Below, in pieces: positions 35,039 through 47,209 of a stretch of DNA of 64,000 nucleotides. Position numbers and translations under genes: made by a program. The DNA is taken from assembly GCA_903900805.1 (NCBI GenBank), contig CAIUOP010000061.1, forward strand, positions 29,185 to 93,184, in the 5' to 3' direction. The notes below the pieces were generated by a model. That model ran no database searches. It saw only the letters and a program-made list of their open reading frames with translations, and was not told the origin of the DNA. This stretch comes from an uncultured beta proteobacterium. GTDB taxonomy: Bacteria; Pseudomonadota; Gammaproteobacteria; Burkholderiales; Burkholderiaceae. Positions within the stretch are counted from its first letter, which is position 1; the number at the start of each line of letters is the position of its first letter.

Positions 35039-35608
35039 TCAGAGAGCACCCTCAAGTAAGCGACTATTCTTAGGCAAATTGGCAGCCAAGAAGTCCATTT
35101 GGTCGGCAAGAATATTTCTTCCTTTGAGAATCATGTCTTCATATAAGCTTGGCAGGTAAGGTGTATATAACAAACCCATGCCAGCCTGCTCAGGAGTGCG
35201 ATTACCCTTGCGTTGATTGCAAGGCCTGCAAGAAATGACCAAATTCATCCAGGAGTACTTTCCCCCGCGACTATTTGGAATGATGTGCTCGGCTTCAGCA
35301 TGACTTTCATGAATCACATCACCGCAATAAGCGCAAAGACCGCGGTCACGTTTGAAAAGTTTATGTTTTGTGATGACGGGAACAACGTCAAACAAATTAA
35401 TCTTTGCGCTACCCTTGATCGCAATGATCGAATGAAGCTCGATCACGGATTGCAAGCCGCTAGCCCTAGAAATGCCGCCGCGCATTTTCATGATGGGCTC
35501 ACCTAGTGTCCATAAAACACTACTGTCAGCGTAATGCTTGGTTGCTTCTTCTGCGTTAACCCAACCCTGGGGAACTCCACCAGCGTCTAGTTTCAAGATG
35601 CTCAGCAC
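35039..35608 (-). CDS. HNH endonuclease
   Basis: A 189-residue protein with the HNH core LCAYCGDVIHESHAEAEHIIPNSRGG...NLVISCRPCNQRKG (about 91-137). Two CxxC zinc pairs surround the HNH motif (His at EHIIP, Asn and His equivalents). This chromosomal HNH family is common in Burkholderiaceae beside DUF3108-like genes. Its substrate is unknown, and it is not obviously part of a restriction system. The ATG is about 20 bp after a possible CTCCTTTC-complement RBS. Confidence 0.88.
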   Translation of the reverse strand: MLSILKLDAGGVPQGWVNAEEATKHYADSSVLWTLGEPIMKMRGGISRASGLQSVIELHSIIAIKGSAKINLFDVVPVITKHKLFKRDRGLCAYCGDVIHESHAEAEHIIPNSRGGKYSWMNLVISCRPCNQRKGNRTPEQAGMGLLYTPYLPSLYEDMILKGRNILADQMDFLAANLPKNSRLLEGAL

Positions 35609-35683
35609 AAACTCTCCTTTCTCAACCTAGGCGAAGCCATCGATCGTTTGACTTATATTACAGAAGAAATTTGCGTCAATCAA

Positions 35684-36274
35684 TCATCTAGGGGATATAA
35701 ACTCCAAGACCTTTGGGAGGTGGTCTGCATAGTCGGCAATTCCGTGGTCGCTGCCCTCCAGGATTAGCTGATGAGCACCCTTATAGAACGCGCTCATTTC
35801 CGTCCAATCAAGCAATTCATCACCTTTTGCGGCGATCAAGAAGTAGCGATTAGGAATAGTAATTCCCTCAACCTGTAAGGTCTTTAGTTCATCAATATAT
35901 TCAGGCCTAAAGTCGAAGGGCTCATTACTGTCATAAGATGTCATCATCCCCACGTGTGGTGCAAGTTCTCTGGCTGCTCGTACTGCCGGATTTAATGCTA
36001 CCGCCTTGCAGCCATATTTTTCTGCTAGATAGTTTGCATAAAAACCACCAAGCGATGACCCGATAACAACCATGTGATCGGCCTTGGATTGGTCAATATA
36101 TTTTGTCACCACGGCCATACTTTCTTTGGGTGAAGCTAACAACTGCGGACAATACCAATCGATGGTATTTTCCGCAGAAGCTAAGGCCTTGACTGCCTCA
36201 CCTGTCATCACCGCCTTGCTTGATCTTGGGGAAGATCGAAAGCCATGCAAATACACCAATAAGGTTGATGACAT
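35684..36274 (-). CDS. YqiA/YcfP family alpha/beta hydrolase
   Basis: About 196 residues from ATG 36274 (the longer frame from 36304 would run into the upstream reductase gene). Motifs are LVYLHGFRSSPRSSKA, the nucleophile elbow GSSLGGFYA (about 72-80), and the terminal His in GSDHGIADY. This is the YqiA/UPF0227 esterase-like fold. It probably acts on small esters or CoA esters. It starts 7 bp after the garR-like gene, in the same operon. Confidence 0.85.
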   Translation of the reverse strand: MSSTLLVYLHGFRSSPRSSKAVMTGEAVKALASAENTIDWYCPQLLASPKESMAVVTKYIDQSKADHMVVIGSSLGGFYANYLAEKYGCKAVALNPAVRAARELAPHVGMMTSYDSNEPFDFRPEYIDELKTLQVEGITIPNRYFLIAAKGDELLDWTEMSAFYKGAHQLILEGSDHGIADYADHLPKVLEFISPR

Positions 36275-36281
36275 ATAGAGA

Positions 36282-37181
36282 TTAGGCTTTTTGACCAACC
36301 TCAAAGTTAGCTAGCTTTTCTAAAGCTTTTACCATTGCTGAATGGTCCCAAGCTTTTCCGCCATGCGCAGAGCAAGAGTTAAATAATTCTTGAGCAGTAG
36401 CAGTATTGGGAAGAGAAACGCCTAGGGCGCGCGCACTGTTTAATGCTAGGTTTAAATCCTTTTGATGTAATTCAATCCTAAAGCCTGGATCAAATGTACG
36501 CTTAACCATACGCTCACCATGCACTTCAAGAATCTTAGAGCTCGCAAAACCACCCATCAAGGCTAGACGAACCTTAGCAGGATCAGCACCTGCTTTAGAT
36601 GCAAATAAAAGAGCCTCTGCTACAGCTTCAATATTCAAAGCCACAATAATCTGGTTCGCAACTTTAGCAGTTTGACCATCTCCATTGCCACCGACTAAGT
36701 TAATATTCTTGCCCATTAGATCGAGGACAGGCTTTATTTTATTAAATACAGCCTCATCACCACCGACCATGATCGAGAGGGTAGCATTTTTAGCCCCGAC
36801 TTCACCACCAGAAACTGGCGCATCTAGGTAATCACAACCTAAGGCGTTTATTTTCTTGGCGTATTCTTTGGTTGCGATGGGAGAAATAGAACTCATATCA
36901 ACAACTACTTTGCCTTTAGATAAACCGGCTGCTACGCCTTTATCACCAAATAACACTTTTTCAACATCAGGGGTATCTGGAACCATAGTGAAAATGATGT
37001 CTGCCTTTTGGGCAACTTCAGCTGGACTTGCGCATTGAATAGCCGATGATGAAGCTAGCTCTTGAGGTATCTTGCTTCTGGTCGTAATGAATACTTCGTG
37101 ACCTGCTTTCACTAATTGCCCCGCCATTGGGGCGCCCATAATTCCAAGACCAACAAAACCTAATTTTAATTTCTCACTCAT
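36282..37181 (-). CDS. garR: 2-hydroxy-3-oxopropionate (tartronate semialdehyde) reductase
   Basis: A 299-residue beta-hydroxyacid dehydrogenase with the NAD(P) motif GFVGLGIMGAPMAGQL (about 8-23), DAPVSGGEVGAKNATLSIMVGG (about 118-139) and the catalytic Lys in the GQTAKVANQ segment. GarR/GlxR reduces tartronate semialdehyde to glycerate. It lies directly downstream of hydroxypyruvate isomerase, which would make its substrate. Some family members act on 3-hydroxyisobutyrate instead, but the hyi neighbour favours this call. Confidence 0.9.
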   Translation of the reverse strand: MSEKLKLGFVGLGIMGAPMAGQLVKAGHEVFITTRSKIPQELASSSAIQCASPAEVAQKADIIFTMVPDTPDVEKVLFGDKGVAAGLSKGKVVVDMSSISPIATKEYAKKINALGCDYLDAPVSGGEVGAKNATLSIMVGGDEAVFNKIKPVLDLMGKNINLVGGNGDGQTAKVANQIIVALNIEAVAEALLFASKAGADPAKVRLALMGGFASSKILEVHGERMVKRTFDPGFRIELHQKDLNLALNSARALGVSLPNTATAQELFNSCSAHGGKAWDHSAMVKALEKLANFEVGQKA

Positions 37182-37209
37182 TTCATTTCCTTTTTTACTT
37201 TAATTTGTT

Positions 37210-37989
37210 TTATGTATTTAACTTCTTTATCCAACCTAGACCCGCTTCTGTAGTAGTTGCAGGCTTATATTCGCAACCAATCCAACCGGAATAGCCGATT
37301 CGATCTAGAAATTTAAAAAGATGTACATAGTTAATTTCGCCTGTACCAGGTTCGTTGCGACCAGGATTATCGGCCAATTGGATATGTCCAATCTTGCCAA
37401 GATTCTTTTCCATCGTGTTACAAAGTTCACCCTCCATGCGCTGGGCATGATAGATGTCGTATTGCACAAAGAGATTATCAGCAGCAACCTCTTGAATGAT
37501 ATCTAGTGCCTGCTGAGTTGTACTTAAAAAGAATCCAGGAATATCAAAAGTATTGATTGGCTCGATCAGTAGCTTTAAATCTACTTTTTTTAGTTCAGCT
37601 GCTGCATATTTTAGATTCGACACAAAGGTATCGTGCAATAACTTTCTATCTACTCCAGCGGGCGCCTTACCTGCTAGACAATTCAGCTGCGGTACGCCTA
37701 AGGCCTTTGCATATTCAATTGCTTTAGCAACACCCGCACGAAATTCTGCGACTCGATCTGGATGACAAGCAATTCCACGCTCTCCTGCATCCCAATCTCC
37801 AGCAGGTAGGTTATGAAGAACTAGCTTCAAACCGTACTGCTCTAATTTTTTCTGTATTTCAGTAGCAGTAAATGGATACGGGAAGAGAAACTCAACCGCC
37901 TTAAATCCGGAATTATGGGCTTTCTCAAAGCGGTCCAAGAATGGCGCCTCTGTAAAAAGCATTGTTAAATTTGCAGCAAATTGAGGCAT
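37210..37989 (-). CDS. hyi: Hydroxypyruvate isomerase
   Basis: A 259-residue TIM-barrel protein of the Hyi family: start PQFAANLTMLFTEAPFLDRF, GFKAVEFLFPYP, IEPINTFDIPGFFL and QYDIYHAQRMEGEL segments with metal-binding Glu/Asp/His. It interconverts hydroxypyruvate and tartronate semialdehyde. With the next gene (garR, 28 bp downstream) it forms a short route to glycerate. No gcl (glyoxylate carboligase) is in the window. Confidence 0.93.
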   Translation of the reverse strand: MPQFAANLTMLFTEAPFLDRFEKAHNSGFKAVEFLFPYPFTATEIQKKLEQYGLKLVLHNLPAGDWDAGERGIACHPDRVAEFRAGVAKAIEYAKALGVPQLNCLAGKAPAGVDRKLLHDTFVSNLKYAAAELKKVDLKLLIEPINTFDIPGFFLSTTQQALDIIQEVAADNLFVQYDIYHAQRMEGELCNTMEKNLGKIGHIQLADNPGRNEPGTGEINYVHLFKFLDRIGYSGWIGCEYKPATTTEAGLGWIKKLNT

Positions 37990-38140
37990 TTCACACTCTC
38001 CCTAGAGTTTTAGGATTAAACGTTGATCTTATCAAAGATAAGGACTGCAGTCCTAACCGGCAATAAGCGCCTTGGAAGGCTTATAAATGCTAAAAGTAAG
38101 CTAATATCTTAAAAGGTAGTACTTATTTACAAGGAAAATA

Positions 38141-38749
38141 ATGAATATCAAATTCACATCCACTTCACTAGTAATTGCCGCCCTATTGGCTTCCTCTGCT
38201 TTGGTAATCGCTCAAACGAAGCCTGCCGATGCGGGCGCTAGCAAGCCGATGGTGATAGACGCAGCGGTAGTGGATAACCGCTACCAACTATATGAAGGCA
38301 GCGTAGTCAAAATTGATAAAAAGACACGTACGATTACCTTCAAGAATAAAGAGGGCGAATCTAAGTTTGTAGCCGGCCCAGAGATCAAGAATTTTGATCA
38401 GATCAAAAAAGGTGACCAAGTTAACGTCACTTATGAGTTGGCTGTTGCAATCGAGCTTATTAAGACCAAGAGTGATGGTATCCGCAGCAAAGTTGAAACT
38501 AATACAGTTACTGATTCAAAGCCAAATGAAAAGCCATCTGAAGTCATTGTCAATAAGACCACTATCATTGCAGATATCGTTGCCGTAGATCGCGAGAAAA
38601 AGCTAGTCTCCGTATTGGGCCCTAGTGGCAAGATTACAACCGTGATTGTCAAAAACCCAGCCCTATTAGCTGATGTCAAGGTTGGCGAACAAGTCAAAGT
38701 GATTTACTTTGATGCAATGGCAGCCTCCATAACAACTCCGAAGAAGTAA
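38141..38749 (+). CDS. Exported protein with two related tandem beta domains
   Basis: A 202-residue protein with a signal peptide (cut near ALVIAQ). Two similar domains follow. Domain 1 (about 54-107) reads GSVVKIDKKTRTITFKNKEG ... KKGDQVNVTYELA. Domain 2 (about 145-195) reads ADIVAVDREKKLVSVLGPSG ... KVGEQVKVIYFDA. A linker with Ser/Pro/Lys separates them. The repeated plan suggests an internal duplication of an OB- or SH3-like beta fold. The function is unknown. The M48 gene starts 10 bp downstream, probably in the same transcript. RBS AAGGAAAA. Confidence 0.78.
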   Translation: MNIKFTSTSLVIAALLASSALVIAQTKPADAGASKPMVIDAAVVDNRYQLYEGSVVKIDKKTRTITFKNKEGESKFVAGPEIKNFDQIKKGDQVNVTYELAVAIELIKTKSDGIRSKVETNTVTDSKPNEKPSEVIVNKTTIIADIVAVDREKKLVSVLGPSGKITTVIVKNPALLADVKVGEQVKVIYFDAMAASITTPKK

Positions 38750-38759
38750 TCTGTGGTGA

Positions 38760-39593
38760 ATGGCATATAAGCTGTGTAGTTATCGAACGATTGCAAGTCT
38801 TGCTTTAAGCACTCTACTCCTGGCTTGTGCCAACACCACAAGATCAGGCGCGGTGGGTGTCAATAGATCACAATTTATGATGGTCTCCTCTACCGAGGTG
38901 GATCGACTATCTGCCATAAGCTACAACGAGCAAAATCAGAAAGCTAAAGAAAAAAACATTTTAGTTAGCTCTGGTCCAACTTACGACCGTCTCAAGACAA
39001 TCTCGAATCGCTTGATTCAACAAACCTCTATTTTTAGAGACGATACACGCCAATGGAATTGGCAACTAACGCTGATTAATGCACCCATAATTAACGCCAC
39101 TTGCGCTCCGGGTGGAAAAATAACTTTCTATACAGGATTGATTGAGCAACTCAATTTAAGCGATGATGAAATTGCGTCAATCATGGGTCATGAGATCGCA
39201 CATGCATTGCGGGAGCATGGTAGGGAAAGGCTTTCTCAGGCTCTGGCTCAAAGCGCTGTTACCAATATAGCCATAGCAGCAGCTGGTAGCTTCGGTTCTG
39301 CAATCAGTGTGGCCAACCAAGCAGCTCAATACGTATTGGTTCTACCAAACTCAAGACAGAATGAATCAGAGGCCGATGCGATTGGTTTAGAGCTTTCTGC
39401 TAGGGCTGGCTATAACCCTCAGGCCGCCATCAGCGTCTGGAAGAAAATGATTAAAGTAACGGATGGAAAAACTACACCAGAGTTTTTATCCACCCACCCT
39501 TCTGGAGAAACCAGGATAGAGCAACTCTCGGCGCTGATGCCAGCTGTCGAGCCACTTTACCTAAACGCACAACAAGCGAAAGCTAAGCCTTAA
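38760..39593 (+). CDS. M48 family metalloprotease, lipoprotein
   Basis: A 277-residue protein with a lipoprotein signal (lipobox LLAC, Cys23), then an M48 peptidase domain with HEIAH (about 141-145), a second Glu in NESEADAIG, and the C-terminal STHPSGETRIEQL motif. M48 proteins of this size (BepA/LoiP-like) act on envelope proteins. A strong terminator follows. Confidence 0.92.
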   Translation: MAYKLCSYRTIASLALSTLLLACANTTRSGAVGVNRSQFMMVSSTEVDRLSAISYNEQNQKAKEKNILVSSGPTYDRLKTISNRLIQQTSIFRDDTRQWNWQLTLINAPIINATCAPGGKITFYTGLIEQLNLSDDEIASIMGHEIAHALREHGRERLSQALAQSAVTNIAIAAAGSFGSAISVANQAAQYVLVLPNSRQNESEADAIGLELSARAGYNPQAAISVWKKMIKVTDGKTTPEFLSTHPSGETRIEQLSALMPAVEPLYLNAQQAKAKP

Positions 39594-39638
39594 TAACAAT
39601 TATCGGGTGGCAATATTGGCGTACATAATTTCAAAAAT

Positions 39639-39669
39639 AAAAAAGCCCCCTTATTCAGGGGGCTTTTAA
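39639..39669 (+). terminator. Rho-independent terminator after the M48 gene
   Basis: AAAAGCCCCC (39641-39650) pairs with GGGGGCTTTT (39658-39667), loop TTATTCA. A T run is present on the plus strand and an A run upstream, so it may also end the minus-strand tRNA transcript. Confidence 0.92.
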
Positions 39670-39675
39670 TTATCT

Positions 39676-39752
39676 TGGCGGAACGGACGGGACTCGAACC
39701 CGCGACCCTCGGCGTGACAGGCCGATATTCTAACCAACTGAACTACCGCTCC
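39676..39752 (-). tRNA. tRNA-Asp(GUC)
   Basis: On the minus strand a complete cloverleaf starts GGAGCGGTAGTTCAG and has anticodon GTC in the loop CTGTCAC. The T-loop is GGTTCGAGTCC and the CCA end is encoded (39676-39678). It is the last tRNA of the Ala-Glu-Asp array downstream of gltX. Confidence 0.97.
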
Positions 39753-39803
39753 AAAATACATCGAGAAAAACATCACACATCATTTTACTGCCACCAGAAT
39801 ATC

Positions 39804-39879
39804 TGGCGTCCCCAGGGGGATTCGAACCCCCGTACTCACCGTGAAAGGGTGATGTCCTAGGCCTCTAGACGATGGGGAC
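39804..39879 (-). tRNA. tRNA-Glu(UUC)
   Basis: On the minus strand, GTCCCCATCGTCTAGAGGCC starts the tRNA. The anticodon loop is CTTTCAC (anticodon TTC), with a GGTTCGAATCC T-loop and encoded CCA. It is the middle tRNA of the array, and the cognate synthetase gene gltX is less than 300 bp away. Confidence 0.97.
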
Positions 39880-39914
39880 CTGGACTACTTCTATTTATTG
39901 CAATCTTGAATGTT

Positions 39915-39990
<76 letters not shown>

Positions 39991-40068
39991 GAAATCCCAC
40001 AATAAACCTGCAAGACACTCAAAACAATCCAAGATTTTAGCCTATTTTTGTGCAAGTGCGCAAATTGC

Positions 40069-41475
40069 CTACTGGACTACCTTGGAGAGCCTTTTGAGTA
40101 CTTCATCCCGGCCCAATACCACCAACACAGAATCGATTGCTGGGGTCTGGGTTGTAGCAAATAATGCATAACGTACAGGCATCGCTAGCGCAGGCATTTT
40201 GAGTTGATGTTTTGCTAAGACTTGTTTAAATGCGGCAGCATAAGCCTCTTTTGTTTCTTCTGAATTCCCAATCGACTCGATCAAATCTTTTAATGCAGGA
40301 ACAATCAATGTTGGGATATTTGCCGCTATCTGCTGCGTATTGTGATCTGGCGCTGGTAAATAAAAAAGCTTAGCCCCTTCTGCAATCTCAATCAATGTAT
40401 TGGCACGATCTTTTAGTAGTCCTACCACTTGAGTGAAGTCCGGGCCATTTTCTGTATCAATACCAAGTTCATGGGCAAAGGGTTTAGTCATCTCCGCTAA
40501 TTTTGTAGGATCTGCATTTTGAATGTATTGATGATTAAGCCAAAGCAGCTTTTCTGGATTATGTTGGGCTGGTGAGCGACCTAGGCTTTCTAAATCAAAC
40601 CAGTCTACAAACTGCTCTTTTGTAAACACTTCAGCATCGCCATGAGACCATCCTAAGCGCGCCAAGTAATTCAAGATCGCCTCAGGCAGGTAACCTGCTT
40701 TTTGATAATCACGTACGCTCATAGCGCCATTGCGCTTACTCATCTTCTCGCCTGAGTCATTAAGAACAGTTGGAAGGTGTGCATAGATAGGCGGTTTTCC
40801 ACCTAAAGCCTGCATGATATTAATTTGACGAGGAGTGTTATTGACGTGATCATCGCCCCGAATGACATGGGTGATATTCATATCCAAGTCATCTACAACG
40901 ACGCAAAAGTTATAGGTTGGTGTGCCGTCTGGCCGGGCAATCACTAGATCATCAAGTTCATCGTTGCTAATCTGAATCTTTCCCTTAACAGCGTCTTCCC
41001 AAATCACAGATCCACCAATGGGATTTTTAAAGCGAATCACTGGCTCAATACCTTCCGGAATTGCCGGTAAAGTTTTACCTTGCTCAGGCCTCCACAAGCC
41101 GTTATAACGAGGCTTTTCTTTGTTAGCCATTTGTTGGTCACGAAGCTTATTCAATTCTTCTTCGCTCATATAGCAAGGATATGCAAGCCCAGCATCCAAC
41201 ATCTGTTTAACCACTTCACGATAGCGATCAATTCTCTGCATCTGATAGATCGGACCTTCATCTAAATCAAGTCCTAACCAGGCCATGCCTTCAATAATGA
41301 CATCTACGGCTTCTTGGGTAGATCGTTCAAGATCAGTATCTTCAATGCGTAGGATGAAGTCCCCTTTATTATGGCGTGCAAAGGCCCATGGGTAGAGGGC
41401 ACTGCGGAGATTGCCTAGATGAATGAAGCCCGTTGGGCTTGGGGCGAAACGTGTACGAATATGCATAAACTGCAT
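40069..41475 (-). CDS. gltX: Glutamyl-tRNA synthetase
   Basis: Charges tRNA-Glu. The 468-residue product has the class I signature ([20 protein letters not shown], with HLGN as the HIGH equivalent, about 9-28) and the second motif KMSKRNG (about 243-249). The length matches discriminating GluRS. ATG 41475 is used, although an in-frame ATG at 41466 is also possible. Divergent from hslO with a 55-bp gap that must hold both promoters. tRNA-Glu lies just downstream. Confidence 0.97.
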   Translation of the reverse strand: MQFMHIRTRFAPSPTGFIHLGNLRSALYPWAFARHNKGDFILRIEDTDLERSTQEAVDVIIEGMAWLGLDLDEGPIYQMQRIDRYREVVKQMLDAGLAYPCYMSEEELNKLRDQQMANKEKPRYNGLWRPEQGKTLPAIPEGIEPVIRFKNPIGGSVIWEDAVKGKIQISNDELDDLVIARPDGTPTYNFCVVVDDLDMNITHVIRGDDHVNNTPRQINIMQALGGKPPIYAHLPTVLNDSGEKMSKRNGAMSVRDYQKAGYLPEAILNYLARLGWSHGDAEVFTKEQFVDWFDLESLGRSPAQHNPEKLLWLNHQYIQNADPTKLAEMTKPFAHELGIDTENGPDFTQVVGLLKDRANTLIEIAEGAKLFYLPAPDHNTQQIAANIPTLIVPALKDLIESIGNSEETKEAYAAAFKQVLAKHQLKMPALAMPVRYALFATTQTPAIDSVLVVLGRDEVLKRLSKVVQ

Positions 41476-41530
41476 TATCTCAGGTCAGACTAATTGGCGG
41501 CAAATTTCAAAAACGTGGATACTTTGCTCT

Positions 41531-42496
41531 ATGAATGAATTACTGGTATTTGTCTGTGATGGAGCCCCTGTACGCGGAGAAATCATATCCATCAGCACTG
41601 CTTGGCAGGCTGTTTTAGAACGCCGTAATGACCCTCCTGCAGTGCGCCGTATCCTAGGAGATTTTGTGGGCGCTGCCACCCTTTTGAGCGCCAGTCTAAA
41701 GTTTGATGGCACCTTGATTATTCAGGCCCAAAGTAAAGGCCCTATTCAACTTCTAGTGGTTGAATGTAAGTCTGACTTATCCATGAGGGCTACTGTCAAG
41801 CTCTCTGTAGATTCTTCAGAAATTGCGCCTAATGCTAGCTTAGGCGAATTATTAGATGCTGGTAGCTCTGGCAGGCTCGTTATCACACTAGACCCATCAG
41901 ACCGTGAGCCAGGTCAGCCACCCTATCAAGGGATTGTTGCTCTCCAAGAACAGCAGGGCAGCGTCATCAAACCAGTAGCTAGCGCTGCGGAAGCGATTGG
42001 ACTTTATATGCAAAAGTCGGAGCAATTGGATACTCGAATCTGGCTAGCCTCAAACGACACCCACATCGGCGGCCTCTTATTGCAACGTATGCCTGACTCT
42101 GGTGGTCATGCACACATTGACTCCCAAAATGCAGCTGAAGGATGGACTCGTATTCAGACTCTAGGTGAAACCATTACCAACGAAGAGCTCCTCACTCTTG
42201 CTCCAGAAACCATCTTAAGGCGACTCTTCTTAGAAGAGTCTACAGAGAACGGCGTACGTAGCTTTCCGCCACGTCAGATCCGTTTTTCTTGTCGCTGCTC
42301 ACGTAATAAGGTTGCAGACGTTCTTCGAATGCTAGGCGAAGAGGAGGTTCAGGGAATATTGGCTGAACAAGGTGCAGTCGAGACTGTCTGTGAATTTTGT
42401 GCCAAGCCTTATCGATTCGATGCAGTAGATTGTTTACAAGTCTTTAAAACAGATTTACTCAGCGATGCTACCAGGCCACCATCTAGCGGCCACTAG
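41531..42496 (+). CDS. hslO: Redox-regulated chaperone Hsp33
   Basis: Hsp33 holds unfolded proteins after oxidation of its zinc-bound cysteines. The 321-residue product starts MNELLVFVCDG (ATG 41531; the longer frame from 41423 is antisense gltX sequence and is rejected). It carries GTLIIQAQSKGPIQLLVVEC, and the C-terminal zinc switch FSCRCSRNKV ... VCEFCAKPYRF with the CxC and CxxC pairs (about residues 250-290). Tail-to-tail with ftsB, with a 3-bp gap. Confidence 0.96.
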   Translation: MNELLVFVCDGAPVRGEIISISTAWQAVLERRNDPPAVRRILGDFVGAATLLSASLKFDGTLIIQAQSKGPIQLLVVECKSDLSMRATVKLSVDSSEIAPNASLGELLDAGSSGRLVITLDPSDREPGQPPYQGIVALQEQQGSVIKPVASAAEAIGLYMQKSEQLDTRIWLASNDTHIGGLLLQRMPDSGGHAHIDSQNAAEGWTRIQTLGETITNEELLTLAPETILRRLFLEESTENGVRSFPPRQIRFSCRCSRNKVADVLRMLGEEEVQGILAEQGAVETVCEFCAKPYRFDAVDCLQVFKTDLLSDATRPPSSGH

Positions 42497-42499
42497 ACT

Positions 42500-42826
42500 T
42501 TATTGCTTGGTGGTAGCTGGTTTGAGGCCATCAACTGAAGATGCGGCAGCCTTATCTACAGGCAAGATCTGCACAAAAAACTCACCTTCTTTGATTAAGC
42601 CATGTTCTGCCCTAGCGCGCTCCTCAATCGCACGCGTACCATCTTTTAAGTCTTTGACGTCACCAGCTAACTTCGCATTACGCAGAGCCAAAAGACTATT
42701 TTTAGCCTGTTGCAGCTCTACTTGTTTTTCCATTTCATAGACCTTGAGCCATCCACCCTTTCCCAACCAAAGTGGGTACTGGATTGCTATAAGCAATAAC
42801 AGCATAGAGTAGATGACTATCCGCAT
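42500..42826 (-). CDS. ftsB: Cell division protein FtsB
   Basis: A 108-residue membrane protein with one N-terminal membrane helix (about 3-20) and a periplasmic leucine-zipper coiled coil (about 28-75: KQVELQQAKNSLLALRNAKLAGDVKDL). The GTRAIEERARAEHGLIKEGE part is the FtsB signature. FtsB forms the FtsQLB complex. It lies 21 bp after eno, as in E. coli and most proteobacteria. Confidence 0.93.
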   Translation of the reverse strand: MRIVIYSMLLLLIAIQYPLWLGKGGWLKVYEMEKQVELQQAKNSLLALRNAKLAGDVKDLKDGTRAIEERARAEHGLIKEGEFFVQILPVDKAAASSVDGLKPATTKQ

Positions 42827-42847
42827 AACAAATAGATCGTTTGGGTT

Positions 42848-44167
<1,320 letters not shown>

Positions 44168-44187
44168 TTAATAAATTTTCTGTAAAT

Positions 44188-45051
44188 TTATTTAAAGCTA
44201 TTTTCTAAAAATGGACCGCTAGCTTTCACTACTGTATCAATTGCAAGCAGCGACTCTAGTAAATCTTTCATACGATGCAAGGGGACTGCATTAGGGCCGT
44301 CAGATAAAGCTTTTGACGGGTCTGGATGCGTTTCCATGAAAAGGCCGCTGATACCCACTGCAACTGCTGCACGAGCTAATACAGGGATAAACTCTCGCTG
44401 ACCACCACTGGCTGTACCTTGGCCGCCAGGTAGTTGCACCGAATGGGTTGCATCAAATACTACTGGCGCATTTGCTTCGCGCAAGATGGCAAGGCTGCGC
44501 ATATCAGAAACCAGATTGTTGTAACCAAATGAAGCGCCGCGCTCACAGACCATAAATTGATCAGGAAGGCCCACTTCTTTTGCAGCCGCTCTAGCCTTTT
44601 CAATAACATTAAGCATCTCATGAGGCGAAAGGAACTGACCTTTCTTGAAATTCACTGGCTTGCCACTTTGAGCGCACGCTCTAATAAAGTCCGTTTGTCT
44701 GCATAAAAAAGCAGGTGTTTGAATTACATCAACTATCTTAGATACTGCCTCGATCTCACTTACATCATGCACATCAGTCAGAATTGGTACGCCGACCTGT
44801 TTTTTAACTTTAGCCAATATCTCTAGGCCCTTCTCCATTCCCAAACCACGGAATGAGTTTCCAGAAGAACGATTCGCTTTATCAAATGAAGATTTGTAAA
44901 TAAAAGGGATCTTTAGGGCACTCGTAATTTCTTTTAATTGGCCAGCAACATCAATCGCTGATTGTTCAGATTCAATTACACATGTGCCGGCGATTAAGAA
45001 GAAGCGTTGGTCTAGACCGACATTAAAACCACATAGTTGAAATGAGCTCAT
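44188..45051 (-). CDS. kdsA: 3-deoxy-D-manno-octulosonate 8-phosphate synthase
   Basis: Condenses arabinose-5-phosphate with PEP to Kdo-8-phosphate for lipopolysaccharide. The 287-residue product has [12 protein letters not shown] (about 57-68), [24 protein letters not shown] and the C-terminal [12 protein letters not shown] and [15 protein letters not shown] motifs. It shows that this organism makes an LPS core. Starts 9 bp after pyrG. Confidence 0.98.
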   Translation of the reverse strand: MSSFQLCGFNVGLDQRFFLIAGTCVIESEQSAIDVAGQLKEITSALKIPFIYKSSFDKANRSSGNSFRGLGMEKGLEILAKVKKQVGVPILTDVHDVSEIEAVSKIVDVIQTPAFLCRQTDFIRACAQSGKPVNFKKGQFLSPHEMLNVIEKARAAAKEVGLPDQFMVCERGASFGYNNLVSDMRSLAILREANAPVVFDATHSVQLPGGQGTASGGQREFIPVLARAAVAVGISGLFMETHPDPSKALSDGPNAVPLHRMKDLLESLLAIDTVVKASGPFLENSFK

Positions 45052-45060
45052 AACTTCCTC

Positions 45061-46725
<1,665 letters not shown>

Positions 46726-46747
46726 TTAAGCTCTGTTGGAAAAAGTA

Positions 46748-46777
46748 ATTATAACGATAGCCTTACAAATTCAGGAA
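46748..46777 (-). promoter_or_regulatory. Promoter of the pyrG-kdsA-eno-ftsB operon
   Basis: On the minus strand, TTCCTG (46777-46772), an 18-bp spacer, then a perfect TATAAT (46753-46748), about 20-30 bp before the pyrG ATG. The perfect -10 is convincing and the -35 is moderate. Confidence 0.5.
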
Positions 46778-46843
46778 CTTTCAAAATGAGCTATATATTG
46801 TTGTTATCGATTAAATCTGAACTTTTTCACTAAATCCACGTCT

Positions 46844-47032
46844 ATGCGCCTGCTTTTTGCCATTTTGATTACTATTTTGTCGCTCTTTTACTTTTTGCCC
46901 TTTGCGATCGCTTTCAATCGAAAAAGGGCAAATGCCGGGGCTATTTTTGCCCTGAACCTCTTTTTAGGCTGGTCCCTCATTGGCTGGGTGGTTGCACTCG
47001 TTTGGGCACTTAAGGATGAGCAAATCATCTAA
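46844..47032 (+). CDS. Superinfection-immunity-type membrane protein
   Basis: A 62-residue protein with two membrane helices and the conserved pattern FNRKRANAGAIFALNLFLGWSLIGWVVALVWAL. This matches the T4 Imm-like 'superinfection immunity protein' family motif (N-x-G ... N-x-x-x-G-W-x-x-x-G-W). In phage T4, Imm blocks DNA injection by later phages. Chromosomal homologues are widespread, and an anti-phage role for them is not proven. No phage genes are nearby. Confidence 0.8.
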   Translation: MRLLFAILITILSLFYFLPFAIAFNRKRANAGAIFALNLFLGWSLIGWVVALVWALKDEQII

Positions 47033-47110
47033 TTTTTGGGAAAAATCCTGACTTTGAGGCTAAATATCCCCTAAATCGCACCAATCAAGCGATATTGGTT
47101 CAGTTTAAAC

Positions 47111-47142
47111 TCTTATATAAGACTTAAATAAGCAACTATAAT
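47111..47142 (+). promoter_or_regulatory. acnB upstream region with palindromes and TATAAT box
   Basis: The gap before acnB holds the inverted repeat ACCAAT (about 47080-47085) with ATTGGT (47094-47099), the perfect palindrome TCTTATATAAGA (47111-47122), and a perfect TATAAT (47137-47142) about 70 bp before the ATG. A -35 of TTATAT (47113-47118, 18-bp spacer) is possible but weak. The palindromes are candidate operators. Confidence 0.4.
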
Positions 47143-47209
47143 CTTGCTATTCGGGAGAAAATTCCCAATTAGCCTTTCTATAGATCACATTTACCTCATA
47201 GGAAACACC

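Noticed and set aside
35039..35608. HNH gene as a restriction or toxin module
   Set aside because: No methyltransferase, specificity or immunity gene adjoins it, and the gene sits in a housekeeping context.
39675..39860. 62-codon ORF across the tRNA-Asp and tRNA-Glu genes
   Set aside because: It is the antisense translation of two tRNA genes, a common false protein ('ERTGLEPATLGVTGRYSNQLNYR'-type).
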